A stretch of 53,058 nucleotides of DNA from CAIYRG01 sp036273455 (GTDB lineage: Bacteria; Pseudomonadota; Alphaproteobacteria; Micropepsales; Micropepsaceae). The notes under the pieces were generated by a model. That model did not search any database. It was not told where the DNA came from and saw only the letters and a program-made list of their open reading frames with translations. Where the stretch lies: positions 1 to 53,058 of the forward strand of contig DASUHP010000002.1 in assembly GCA_036273455.1 (NCBI GenBank). Direction: 5' to 3'. Positions 1 through 7,250 of this stretch are shown here, piece by piece. Within the stretch, counting starts at the first letter, position 1. The number at the start of each line of letters is the position of its first letter. The translations under genes and the position numbers were made by a program.

Positions 1-384
1 AGTGGACGGCATCCCGGCTGCAGGGTCGAGATTAAGCCCGCTGGCATAATTGGTGGTGAAGCTGCCGGGAAAACCTGGAACCAGCGTGCTGCCCGGAAGC
101 CCCGACATCAGACCGGCCGGTCCGTGGGAAACCATGCTCACCACGCTGACCGAGACGCCATCGCCGAGGTTGTTGGTAAAGCCGTGCACGGAGGTGGAAA
201 AGAGGCCGCCGCCGGGCGCGGAAAAGAAATTGGTGAAATTGATCGGGTTCGACTGGGATGGCGCAGTTGCGGGATCGGCCGCGCGGGGAATGTCGTAATT
301 GTACCAGCCCTGGGCATGGGCTGGGGCCGCCAACATGACGAGGCCCGTCAACGCCGCTATCCTGATGATCCCCCGCATGGCCAT
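1..384 (-). CDS. Secreted protein of unknown function, cut by window edge
   Basis: An open minus-strand frame runs from an ATG at 384 to the left edge (128 codons, no stop), so the C-terminus is missing. The N-terminus reads as a signal peptide: a short Met-Ala-Met-Arg start, a hydrophobic stretch and an APAHAQ-like cleavage site around residue 25, implying export. The mature part is rich in Gly, Ser, Asn, Pro and Phe and has no motif I recognise; such composition is common in extracellular or outer-membrane proteins. A second in-frame ATG lies at 378. An in-frame stop (418-420) lies upstream with no further ATG between. It is divergent from the 6-phosphogluconolactonase gene, sharing a promoter region of under 100 bp. 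The secretion call is well supported; the function is unknown. Confidence 0.7.
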   Translation of the reverse strand, partial: MAMRGIIRIAALTGLVMLAAPAHAQGWYNYDIPRAADPATAPSQSNPINFTNFFSAPGGGLFSTSVHGFTNNLGDGVSVSVVSMVSHGPAGLMSGLPGSTLVPGFPGSFTTNYASGLNLDPAAGMPST

Positions 385-471
385 GTCCGGAACCTGTTTG
401 CTGATATGCGCAGCAGTTTAGCCCATATTGCCGGCTCTTGCGCCTAAAATGTGATTCACGCGGTTGCGACC

Positions 472-1197
472 ATGACAGGCTTTCACGGACGAGTCGAAAT
501 CACCAACGATGCCGCGGCTTTGGCACACCGGGTCGCGGAATGGCTGGTGGATTCGGCGACTAAGTCAAAAACAGCATTCCGGGTTGCATTGTCGGGCGGA
601 TCGACCCCCAAACGCTGCTATGAATTGCTGGCGTCACCGGAGTTTCGCGATCGCATGCCATGGAACAGGGTGCAGTGGTTCTGGGGCGATGAGCGATTCG
701 TTCCGCAGGATGATCCGGAGAGCAATTACCGGATGGCATGGGAAGCCATGCTGTCGCGCGTGCCGACGCTTCGCCAAAACATCTTCCCCGTTCCCACGGC
801 CGGGGATCCCGATGCCTCGGCCGCGCAATATGAGACGACGCTGAAGCGGATCTACGGGCGGGATTCACTTGATAAGGAACGACCGCTGTTCGATGTCGTC
901 CTGCTCGGCATGGGAGACGATGGCCACACGGCATCGCTGATTCCGGACGAACCGGTGTTGCAGGAGCGAAAGCACTGGGTTGCGGCGGTGGCACATGGCC
1001 GTCCCGAGGTGCGGATCACGCTGACTTACCCGGCCATCGAAAGCAGCCGGCATGTCGCCTTCCTGGTGCAAGGCGAGGCGAAGGCGGCGATGTTTCGGGC
1101 GATACGCTCGGGTGAAAGCGATGTGCCGGCGGCGAGGGTGCGGAGTCGGGGTGAAGTGATCTGGTTTGTCGATCGCGCGGCGGCGGGGGAGGAGTGA
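472..1197 (+). CDS. pgl: 6-phosphogluconolactonase
   Basis: Cytosolic enzyme hydrolysing 6-phosphogluconolactone to 6-phosphogluconate, second step of the oxidative pentose phosphate and Entner-Doudoroff routes. The protein (241 aa from the ATG at 472) has the family hallmarks: SGGSTP near residue 40, GDERFVP followed by an SNYRMA segment, and GMGDDGHTASLIP past the middle. Length fits the bacterial Pgl/DevB family. A GTG at 451 would add 7 residues; neither start has a clear ribosome-binding site, and I prefer the ATG because the added residues are not family-like. The usual partners zwf and edd are not in the window, but a gluconokinase, which makes the same product from gluconate, lies about 5 kb away. 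Confidence 0.93.
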   Translation: MTGFHGRVEITNDAAALAHRVAEWLVDSATKSKTAFRVALSGGSTPKRCYELLASPEFRDRMPWNRVQWFWGDERFVPQDDPESNYRMAWEAMLSRVPTLRQNIFPVPTAGDPDASAAQYETTLKRIYGRDSLDKERPLFDVVLLGMGDDGHTASLIPDEPVLQERKHWVAAVAHGRPEVRITLTYPAIESSRHVAFLVQGEAKAAMFRAIRSGESDVPAARVRSRGEVIWFVDRAAAGEE

Positions 1198-1219
1198 GAG
1201 TTCCCAGCGTTCGTCCGTC

Positions 1220-1235
1220 ACAGCGCAAGCGCTGT
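1220..1235. other. 16-bp palindrome after pgl
   Basis: ACAGCGC, AA, GCGCTGT: a perfect 7-bp inverted repeat with a 2-nt centre, 23 bp past the pgl stop. No T-run follows, so it is not a classical terminator by itself; with the larger hairpin just downstream it may help end convergent transcription. Confidence 0.4.
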
Positions 1236-1246
1236 AATGGCCACGT

Positions 1247-1295
1247 CCCCCGCATCCGCCTTCGCTCTTCGAGTTTCGGCGGACATGGGCGGGGG
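1247..1295. terminator. GC-rich bipartite hairpin between convergent genes
   Basis: The outer stem pairs CCCCCGC (1247-1253) with GCGGGGG (1289-1295). The inner stem pairs TCCGCC (1255-1260) with GGCGGA (1278-1283) around a 17-nt loop. It sits in the gap between the 3' ends of pgl (+) and the bacterioferritin-like gene (-), where a bidirectional terminator is expected. No strong T-tract is seen on either strand, so termination is an inference from stem strength and position. Confidence 0.45.
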
Positions 1296-1328
1296 AGGAA
1301 AACCTGCGCTGACGTCTCGACTGGATGA

Positions 1329-1886
1329 TCAGCGTTGGAGGGGGGGACGGCCTTCGTGGGCGACGAGAAGATCATGCATGTCGTTGGCGTGTTCTTCCTC
1401 GACCGTCAGAATCCGCTCCAGCATGATGCGCGTCCCGGGGTCCTTGTCTTTGAAGAAGCGGATCAGTTCGCGATAGTGATCGACGGCGATCCGCTCGGCG
1501 ATCAGGTTTTCCCGGATCATTTCGACGAGATTGCCGCCTTCGGAATATTCGGAGGCGGAACGGCTGGCGAGGCCGTCGGGATTCATGTTCGGTTTGCCGC
1601 CGAGCTGGTTGATGCGCTCGGCCACCATGACCATGTGTTCGTGTTCTTCCCGCGCGTGCTGGGCGAATTCCTTTTTCACCGCCTCACTCGATATGCCCTG
1701 CGCGGCGACGGAATGCATGGTGTAGCGCAACACGCAGACAATTTCGGTGGCAAGCACCGACTGAAGGATTTCAATCGTCTGGTTGAGATCGCCCTCGTAG
1801 GTCTGGGTCACGGCGCCCTGGTCCAGGTTCTGGCGTGCGCGGTCGCGCAGCGTCTTGATATCGGTAAGGAAGGGTTTATCGGCCAT
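1329..1886 (-). CDS. Bacterioferritin-like ferritin-fold protein
   Basis: A 185-residue four-helix-bundle protein of the ferritin-like superfamily. Candidate di-iron ligands are in place: Glu in the first helix (VLATEIVCVLRY), the EEHEHM motif in the second, Glu/His in ERIAVDHYREL in the third and EEEHANDMHDLL in the fourth. It probably stores or detoxifies iron, or oxidises it, in the cytosol; the exact subfamily (bacterioferritin, Dps-like or YciE-like) is not settled and I see no obvious haem-ligating Met. The start at 1886 is preceded by CGGAGACGCCG, a good ribosome-binding site; an ORF extension to 1970 is not supported. It is convergent with pgl and lies downstream of the lectin-like pair on the same strand. 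Confidence 0.8.
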   Translation of the reverse strand: MADKPFLTDIKTLRDRARQNLDQGAVTQTYEGDLNQTIEILQSVLATEIVCVLRYTMHSVAAQGISSEAVKKEFAQHAREEHEHMVMVAERINQLGGKPNMNPDGLASRSASEYSEGGNLVEMIRENLIAERIAVDHYRELIRFFKDKDPGTRIMLERILTVEEEHANDMHDLLVAHEGRPPLQR

Positions 1887-1997
1887 CGGCGTCTCCGGAA
1901 CAGGGCTGTGCGGGATGTTCGGATACGCGGCCGGGGCGAGTGCGTTGCAGGCGGAAGGGAATTTTTTCACGCGTCGGCACGGGGACGCAGAGGATAT

Positions 1998-2094
1998 AGG
2001 AGCGAGGAACGAGAGCGGGAAACGAGCGCGCGGCTACGCCGTGGCCCCAAGCGGTACACTCGCTCCCCGCTCCTGTTTTCTCGCTTCTCCTGCG
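1998..2094. repeat. Intergenic imperfect palindrome, copy A
   Basis: A purine-rich left arm (1998-2029, AGGAGCGAGGAACGAG...) pairs imperfectly with a pyrimidine-rich right arm (about 2057-2094, ...TCTCGCTTCTCCTGCG), around a roughly 27-nt GC-rich centre. Arms of the same kind occur at 5801-5885 and 40908-40998. This copy lies 15 bp downstream of the lectin-like gene's stop on the minus strand. It may form a hairpin in the transcript and act as terminator or mRNA stabiliser. Confidence 0.6.
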
Positions 2095-2108
2095 TGGCTC
2101 CGGTTCTG

Positions 2109-2798
2109 TCAGTTGATGGCGAAGCAGTAGAAGCGGCCGGCGCCGCCGGTGGTCACGAGGTCCTGCTGACCGCAGCCGCGGGTCGGGTGCATCGATACCC
2201 ATGATGTGCCGCCGCCGCCCATGCGGTCGGAATGGCCGACCTGTGCCGCGCCCGGTCCATTGCTGGTCCAGTTGTTGCAGGTATGGTCGGCATTATCGGT
2301 GTAGGCGCGGCCATCGAGTTGCGAACCGGTCAGCATGTCGTGCTGGACATTCGGCGCTTCCATGACGCCAGGAATTTTTTTGCCGTGTTCGTCCAGCGCG
2401 GTTTCCTTGAACAGGTTATTTCCGACCCGTGCTTCTTCCAGCGTGTCGCCCATCAACACGCTGAGATTGGTTGCGATCGGAATGAGTTGCTGATTGTACC
2501 AGGGCCCGGTGCCGATGCGGTCGCGCGCATTGACGGCCGGTTGGCCGGGGCGTGCCTGGGTGCTGAGGAACGCGTGCCATGTCTTGTTGCCCACGCCGGC
2601 TGCTGCGGCAAGCTGCTGGCAATGCGCATCGGCGCCGGCAAGTCCGCCGAGATTGGCGCCATTGCCCATGCCGGCGCTGGTGACGAAAAAGCTCATGGTA
2701 TGGCCGGCCTGCGGTCCGGGAGCCTGGGCGAGGGCGAACATCGATCCCCCCGCCAGTGCGGCGGCCGCAGCAGCCGCCGATATAACGACTCTCTTCAT
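2109..2798 (-). CDS. Secreted lectin-like (C-type lectin/endostatin-like fold) protein
   Basis: A 229-residue exported protein with a clear signal peptide (hydrophobic Ala-rich core ending in ALAQA, about residue 25). The mature part has the pattern FFVTSAG, GGLAGADAHC, WHAFLSTQ, NARDRIGTGPWYN, followed by DHTCNNWTS, a TRGCG segment and a terminal FYCFAIN. The four Cys match those of the neighbouring paralogue at 2819-3589 and suggest two disulfides. GLAGADAxC...TWxAxLS...RIGxGPW is typical of bacterial secreted proteins with an endostatin/C-type-lectin-like fold, often annotated lectin. Ligand unknown. Only 20 bp separates it from the upstream paralogue, with AGGATC as a modest ribosome-binding site, so the two are probably one transcript from a tandem duplication. 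Confidence 0.72.
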   Translation of the reverse strand: MKRVVISAAAAAAALAGGSMFALAQAPGPQAGHTMSFFVTSAGMGNGANLGGLAGADAHCQQLAAAAGVGNKTWHAFLSTQARPGQPAVNARDRIGTGPWYNQQLIPIATNLSVLMGDTLEEARVGNNLFKETALDEHGKKIPGVMEAPNVQHDMLTGSQLDGRAYTDNADHTCNNWTSNGPGAAQVGHSDRMGGGGTSWVSMHPTRGCGQQDLVTTGGAGRFYCFAIN

Positions 2799-2818
2799 GT
2801 TTTTGATCCTGACACTGA

Positions 2819-3589
2819 TTAATTGACGGCGAAGCAGTAGAACATGCCTTCGCCATGGGCGCCGGCGAGATCGTCATTGCTGCAGCCGGTCGAGCTGTGC
2901 GCCGAATTCCACGATCCATTGCCGCCGCCATTGCGGTCCGACATCCCGACCTGCACGGCCGCACCGGTATTGGTCCGGATATTGCCGTTGCCATGCGCCT
3001 CGCTGGTCCAGTTGTTGCACGTGTGGTCGCGATTATCCGTATACGCCATTCCATCCGGACGCGTCCCGGTGAGCACTTCGTGGTGATTGGATGTGGGATG
3101 CGACATGATATAGGCCCATTCGCGATCGTGCGGGTCTTTGCCTTCGTTGAGACCGGGAACGATTTCGCCTTTCTCCGTCAGGTCGGTGACCTTGGTGATA
3201 TTGTTGCCGAACCGCGCAAGGTCGATGGTATCGCCGTGCAGATGCGCGAGATCCTGCGCAATCATGTCACCCTTGAAGTTGTACCACGGCCCGGTACCGA
3301 TGCGGTCGCGTGCGTTCACGGCGGGCTGACCGGGGCGCGCCTGGGTGCTGAGATAGGCGTGCCAGGTGTGGTTGCCCGCGCCGGCGGCTGCGGCCAGTTC
3401 CTGGCAATGCGCATCCGCGCCTGCGAGGCCGCCGAGATTGCCGCCATGCATCATGGGCCGGCTCGTGATGAAGAACGTCATCGGGTGCTGCGGCTGCGCC
3501 GCCTGGGGCGCCTGTTGTGCGAGCGCAAAACAGCAGCCCAAAGCCACACAGGCCGCGCTTCCGGCGACGGTGATCGCGGTTCGTTTCAT
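2819..3589 (-). CDS. Secreted lectin-like protein, paralogue of the downstream gene
   Basis: A 256-residue exported protein with a signal peptide (CVALGCCFALAQQA) and the same mature fold pattern as its neighbour: FFITSRPM, GGLAGADAHC, WHAYLSTQ, NARDRIGTGPWYN, DHTCNNWTSEA, STGCSNDDL and a terminal FYCFAVN. It is longer by an insertion in the middle (around HDREWAYIMSHPT), absent from the paralogue. The start at 3589 is preceded by GGGAGGAAATC, an excellent ribosome-binding site. As first gene of the pair it is divergent from the ABC ATPase gene. The four conserved Cys probably form two disulfides in the periplasm or outside the cell. The fold call is moderate and the ligand unknown. Confidence 0.72.
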   Translation of the reverse strand: MKRTAITVAGSAACVALGCCFALAQQAPQAAQPQHPMTFFITSRPMMHGGNLGGLAGADAHCQELAAAAGAGNHTWHAYLSTQARPGQPAVNARDRIGTGPWYNFKGDMIAQDLAHLHGDTIDLARFGNNITKVTDLTEKGEIVPGLNEGKDPHDREWAYIMSHPTSNHHEVLTGTRPDGMAYTDNRDHTCNNWTSEAHGNGNIRTNTGAAVQVGMSDRNGGGNGSWNSAHSSTGCSNDDLAGAHGEGMFYCFAVN

Positions 3590-3706
3590 GATTTCCTCCC
3601 GAAACCATTCGAAGTGTGAATACCGGGGCGCAAACTAGCAAACCGCAGCAGGTCTTAGCCAGAGTCTGCGCGGACGTGAGACGATTGGACTTTTTCGCCG
3701 GATGCG

Positions 3707-4492
3707 GTGATGCTTGCGCTGGTTGCAGCCGGGGATCAGCCTATCGCGCTGGCTGCATCGCGCGAATGGGCGGCATCGGGTGCGGCGCTGGAACTGCACG
3801 GCGTATCGGTGACGCTGGACAACGGGCGGCCGATCGTGCGCCGCGCAGATCTTTCGATAGCTGCCGGCGAGCATGTGATGCTGATGGGCGATTCGGGCAG
3901 CGGCAAGAGCTCGCTGGTGCGCGCGCTGGCCGGGTGCTGGCCATGGGGCAGCGGCGAAATCCGGCACCCGGAGAGGCAACGTATTTTCGTCGTGCCGCAG
4001 CGTCCCTATGTGCCGGCCGGATCGCTGCGTGACGCGCTGGTTTATCCCGCGGCGCCGCATGAGATGGATGGCGATGAAGCTGCCGATGCGCTCGCCGCGG
4101 CAGGGCTCGGTCATCTCGGACCGCAACTCGACCTTGTTGCGCCCTGGGTCAATATCCTTTCGGAAGGCGAGAAACAGCGGCTTGCCATAGCGCGGCTATT
4201 GCTGCATCGGCCCGATATTGTAGTGCTGGATGAAGCGACGTCGGCACTGCATGTCGCCGGCCAGGCGGAGGTGATGCAAGCGATCGAGCGCAAGCTTCCG
4301 GGCGTCACCATCATCAGCGTCGGTCACCGCCCGACGCTGGAGAAACTGCACAGCCGCAGGCTGACCATGGCGTGGCGGCCGGGCGGGGCGCGGATCGTCA
4401 AAGACGCCCCGATACTGGCCAGCAAGGAGTCTGGCGCAACGCCGGTGCAGAAATCCGGCATAGCCGCCGTCGGCAGCGCATCGAAAGCCTGA
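3707..4492 (+). CDS. Orphan ABC-transporter ATPase domain (C-terminal half of a YddA/ABCD-type exporter)
   Basis: A 261-residue protein with one complete nucleotide-binding domain: Walker A GDSGSGKSS (about residue 63), a Q-loop in VVPQRP, signature LSEGEKQRLAIARL, Walker B IVVLDEATSAL and switch His in SVGHRP. It most resembles the C-terminal ATPase half of fused SbmA/YddA/ABCD-type exporters, which carry a TMD of some 300 residues in front. Here no TMD exists: an in-frame stop lies 11 codons upstream and the neighbouring gene runs the other way. Either the gene was 5'-truncated or the ATPase works with a distant membrane partner. Start is GTG 3707 or ATG 3710. The downstream MFS gene begins 50 bp later. 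ATPase certain, substrate unknown. Confidence 0.75.
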   Translation: MMLALVAAGDQPIALAASREWAASGAALELHGVSVTLDNGRPIVRRADLSIAAGEHVMLMGDSGSGKSSLVRALAGCWPWGSGEIRHPERQRIFVVPQRPYVPAGSLRDALVYPAAPHEMDGDEAADALAAAGLGHLGPQLDLVAPWVNILSEGEKQRLAIARLLLHRPDIVVLDEATSALHVAGQAEVMQAIERKLPGVTIISVGHRPTLEKLHSRRLTMAWRPGGARIVKDAPILASKESGATPVQKSGIAAVGSASKA

Positions 4493-4542
4493 TCGAGCGC
4501 ACGCGCTTGATTGCCAAATAGCCGAAGCTCCGGCAGTTTCCG

Positions 4543-5811
4543 GTGATGAGCGAGATTGCCGCTGCGCCAGCTTTCGCGCGCACTGCCGAAGGAAGCGGCA
4601 CGAAGCGGCTGATGCTGTTTTTCGCGGCCGTCTATCTTGCCGAAGGAATTTGCCAAAGCGACGGCCTGATTTCACAGCCGCTGAATTTTTACCTGAAGCA
4701 GGTACATGGCTGGACGGCGGTGCAGATCACCGCGTTCCTTACGGTGTTCAATCTGCCGTGGTTCTTCAAGCCTCTCTACGGCATCGTCTCGGACTTTGTC
4801 CCGCTGTTCGGTTATCGCAGAAAATCATGGCTGTTGCTTGCCAATGCCGCCGCCGCGGTGGGTTATTTCGCGGTCCTCCCGACAGGCGCGCCGGATGCAC
4901 TTCTCGTGCTGCTGCTGATGGCGATCTATGGCATGGCGATCGTCAGCACTTTGTCCGGCGCAGTACTCGTGGAAAACGGCCAAAGGCTCGGAGCCAGCAG
5001 CCGCTTCGTCAACCAGCAATGGGTCTGGTTCAATGTCGCCGCGGTCGCCACGTCGATCATGGGTGGGGTGCTGGTGCAATGGCTGACGCCGCTGGACGCG
5101 CTGCATGCGGCGGCGCTGATGGCCGGCATCACGCCACTCGTCGCGATCGCTTGCACAATGATGCTGATCGATGAGCGCAGGAGCAGAATCTCGCTCGATG
5201 GCGTGAAACTCGGCGTCGGCAGCCTGCTCGCCGCGGTGAAATCGCGGCGGTTATGGGTGCTGGGTGGATTCCTGTTCTTCTTCTATTTCAGCCCGGGAAT
5301 CGACACCCCGCTCTATTTCTTCATGACGGACCGTCTGAAGTTCAGCCAGGCCTATATCGGCGTCCTGAATGGCGTGCAGGCCGCGGGCGGAATAGCCGCG
5401 GGCATCGTCTATGCATTGTATCTGCGGGAATTGACAACCCGGAACATGCTGTATTTTTCCATCATTGCCGGCGTGATCGGCACGCTCACTTTCGTCCTGA
5501 TGATGGATCCTGTGACCGCGGCGATCGCGCAGTTTTGCTATGGCGCGGTGTCCATGTGGACTCTTGTGGCGAGTCTGGGACTGGCCGCCGATTGCTGTCC
5601 GGAGCGCGCCGAAGGTTTCGGATTTGCCGCCATGGTCGCGATCACCAATATCGCGGGTGCGGCTGCCGATAATGTCGGGTCGTATTTCTACGAGCATGTA
5701 TTCGGCGGAGAGATTGCGCCGCTGATCGTGGTGGCTGCAGCATTCACAGCGGTGAATTTCGTGCTGGTGCCGATGTTGAGATTGGACGCGGGCGGAGAAG
5801 CGAGAATCTAG
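4543..5811 (+). CDS. MFS transporter, folate-biopterin (BT1)-like family
   Basis: A 422-residue inner-membrane carrier with about 12 hydrophobic segments. The segment around residues 70-95 (FKPLYGIVSDFVPLFGYRR) is the signature of the BT1/folate-biopterin transporter family within MFS, where the conserved PLYG-SD-P-FGYRR occupies the loop after TM2. It probably moves a pterin-like or other organic solute, but bacterial members are largely uncharacterised. Start is GTG 4543 or ATG 4546; no strong ribosome-binding site is visible. It lies downstream of the orphan ATPase on the same strand and ends against repeat copy B, convergent with gluconokinase. Family call good, substrate unknown. Confidence 0.75.
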   Translation: MMSEIAAAPAFARTAEGSGTKRLMLFFAAVYLAEGICQSDGLISQPLNFYLKQVHGWTAVQITAFLTVFNLPWFFKPLYGIVSDFVPLFGYRRKSWLLLANAAAAVGYFAVLPTGAPDALLVLLLMAIYGMAIVSTLSGAVLVENGQRLGASSRFVNQQWVWFNVAAVATSIMGGVLVQWLTPLDALHAAALMAGITPLVAIACTMMLIDERRSRISLDGVKLGVGSLLAAVKSRRLWVLGGFLFFFYFSPGIDTPLYFFMTDRLKFSQAYIGVLNGVQAAGGIAAGIVYALYLRELTTRNMLYFSIIAGVIGTLTFVLMMDPVTAAIAQFCYGAVSMWTLVASLGLAADCCPERAEGFGFAAMVAITNIAGAAADNVGSYFYEHVFGGEIAPLIVVAAAFTAVNFVLVPMLRLDAGGEARI

Positions 5812-5885
5812 AAGCGAGAACCGAGAAGCGAAAGAACAACGGCATTACTCCTCGTTTCTCGCTTTCTCGCTTCTGTTTCTCTGCG
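5801..5885. repeat. Intergenic imperfect palindrome, copy B
   Basis: The left arm AGAAGCGAGAACCGAGAAGCG (from 5810) pairs with the right arm ending TTTCTCGCTTTCTCGCTTCT (to 5874), around a short centre with CAACGGCATTAC. It begins at the MFS stop codon and fills the gap to the convergent gluconokinase gene. It belongs to the same family as the elements at 1998-2094 and 40908-40998. Position suits a bidirectional transcription end. Confidence 0.62.
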
Positions 5886-5900
5886 GCCCCACGTGAAAGA

Positions 5901-6428
5901 TTAACGTTGAGCGGAGAAGCGAAGCTGCTCGATGATTCTGTCGGCGATTTCGGCGGGGGTGGCGGCCGCGTCGACAATCAGCGCATTTTCGTCGGCAGTG
6001 GGTTCCTGGAGGGCGTCGAACTGGCTCTGGAGCAGGCCGGGCGGCATGAAATGCCCGTGGCGCTGCGCCAGCCGAGCGGCGATCAATTCGTAGCTGCCGC
6101 GCAGGTAAACCAGCCGGACATCGGGCCGGCCGCCGACAATCATGTCGCGATAGCTGCGCTTGAGCGCCGAGCAGGTGATGACGCCCCGCTCGCCTTTCGC
6201 TCGCTGTGTGTCGATCCACGCAGCGACCGCTTTCAACCAGGGCGCACGATCGGCGTCGTCGAGCGGAGTTCCGGAATGCATTTTGGCGATGTTGGCCGCG
6301 GGGTGCAGATGATCGCCTTCTTCAAAAGTCCAGCCGAGGCGGCTTGCGAGTTCGCGCGCGATCGTGGTTTTGCCCGAGCCCGACACGCCCATGACGACCA
6401 GAATCAAAGGGGAGGATTCGGCGTTCAC
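5901..6428 (-). CDS. gntK: Gluconokinase
   Basis: Cytosolic kinase phosphorylating D-gluconate to 6-phosphogluconate, feeding the Entner-Doudoroff or pentose phosphate route. The 175-residue protein is of normal length for the GntK family, with P-loop GVSGSGKTT at about residue 14, the EGDHLHP substrate motif, KMHSGTPLDDADR, TCSALKRSYRD and GHFMPPGLLQSQ, all typical. Its ATG overlaps the stop of the upstream HAD phosphatase by 4 nt (ATGA), so the two are translationally coupled in an operon headed by the CLC-type gene. Its product is that of 6-phosphogluconolactonase, encoded nearby. The GMC-type dehydrogenase and its small subunit at 31.9-34.4 kb may relate to sugar-acid oxidation, but that link is speculative. 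Confidence 0.95.
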   Translation of the reverse strand: MNAESSPLILVVMGVSGSGKTTIARELASRLGWTFEEGDHLHPAANIAKMHSGTPLDDADRAPWLKAVAAWIDTQRAKGERGVITCSALKRSYRDMIVGGRPDVRLVYLRGSYELIAARLAQRHGHFMPPGLLQSQFDALQEPTADENALIVDAAATPAEIADRIIEQLRFSAQR

Positions 6429-7234
6429 GCGGATAGAATGAATTGGTCGATGGCCCGGGCGAAGCCATCTTCCTGATTGGTATCGGTGGTGACATTCGCC
6501 TCGGCTTTGACGTCGCGCGATGCGTTGCCCATGGCAATGCTGAATCCGGAACGCTTGAACATGAACACGTCATTCTGCGAATCGCCGATGGTCGCGATCT
6601 CTTCTTTTGGGACATTGAGATGTGACGCGAGAAAATCGGCGACGACGCCCTTGTTGGCGCGGATGCTGGTGATGTCCAGGTAATAGGGCTGGGAGCGGCT
6701 GATCGATGCACCGCTGCCGAACAATGTTTTCGCTTCGGCCTCGCAGCGTTCAATGAGCGCATGATCGTCGCTGACGCCCACGATCTTGTTGGCGGCGGCG
6801 AGCCTGTCATCGAAACTGCGGACGACCGTCGGCGCGAAATCCACGGTGTGGGTCTCATGGGCGACATGTGGCCCGTTCGGATCCTTCACCAGCCAGTCAT
6901 TTCCGCTGAACAACCAGACGCTGAGGCCAGCACGACTGAGATGCTCCAGCGATTGCTTTGCGATGCGCGGGTCAATGATCTGCTGCTTGATGATCGACAG
7001 ATCGGGACGGGTAAACACCCCGCCATTGAATCCCGCGATCGGGGTTTCGATTTGCAGCGGCTTGACGAACATCGCCATGCCGCGCGGCGGCCGGCTGCTG
7101 GCGATCGCAAAGCGGATACCGGCCCGCTTCAATCGCCGGACGGCATCGATGGATGCTTGCGTCAGCCGCTTGTCATCGGTGACGAGGGTTCCGTCGATGT
7201 CAGACAGCACCAGTGAAATGCGGCGTTTCGTCAA
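6425..7234 (-). CDS. HAD-superfamily Cof-type phosphatase
   Basis: A 269-residue cytosolic HAD hydrolase of the Cof/YbiV (IIB cap) type, which dephosphorylates small metabolites such as sugar phosphates. Motif I is DIDGTL near residue 11, motif II the Ser in IASSRPP, motif III the Lys in RANKGVV and motif IV GDSQNDVFMF. The start is TTG at 7234: GGAG lies 7 nt upstream, the frame before it holds no family sequence, and the only nearby ATG (7255) is out of frame and closes at once. It follows the CLC gene by 16 bp and overlaps gntK by 4 nt. A role linked to gluconate or sugar-phosphate metabolism is suggested by context only. Confidence 0.85.
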   Translation of the reverse strand: MTKRRISLVLSDIDGTLVTDDKRLTQASIDAVRRLKRAGIRFAIASSRPPRGMAMFVKPLQIETPIAGFNGGVFTRPDLSIIKQQIIDPRIAKQSLEHLSRAGLSVWLFSGNDWLVKDPNGPHVAHETHTVDFAPTVVRSFDDRLAAANKIVGVSDDHALIERCEAEAKTLFGSGASISRSQPYYLDITSIRANKGVVADFLASHLNVPKEEIATIGDSQNDVFMFKRSGFSIAMGNASRDVKAEANVTTDTNQEDGFARAIDQFILSA

Positions 7235-7250
7235 TTGCGGACTCCAGCGC

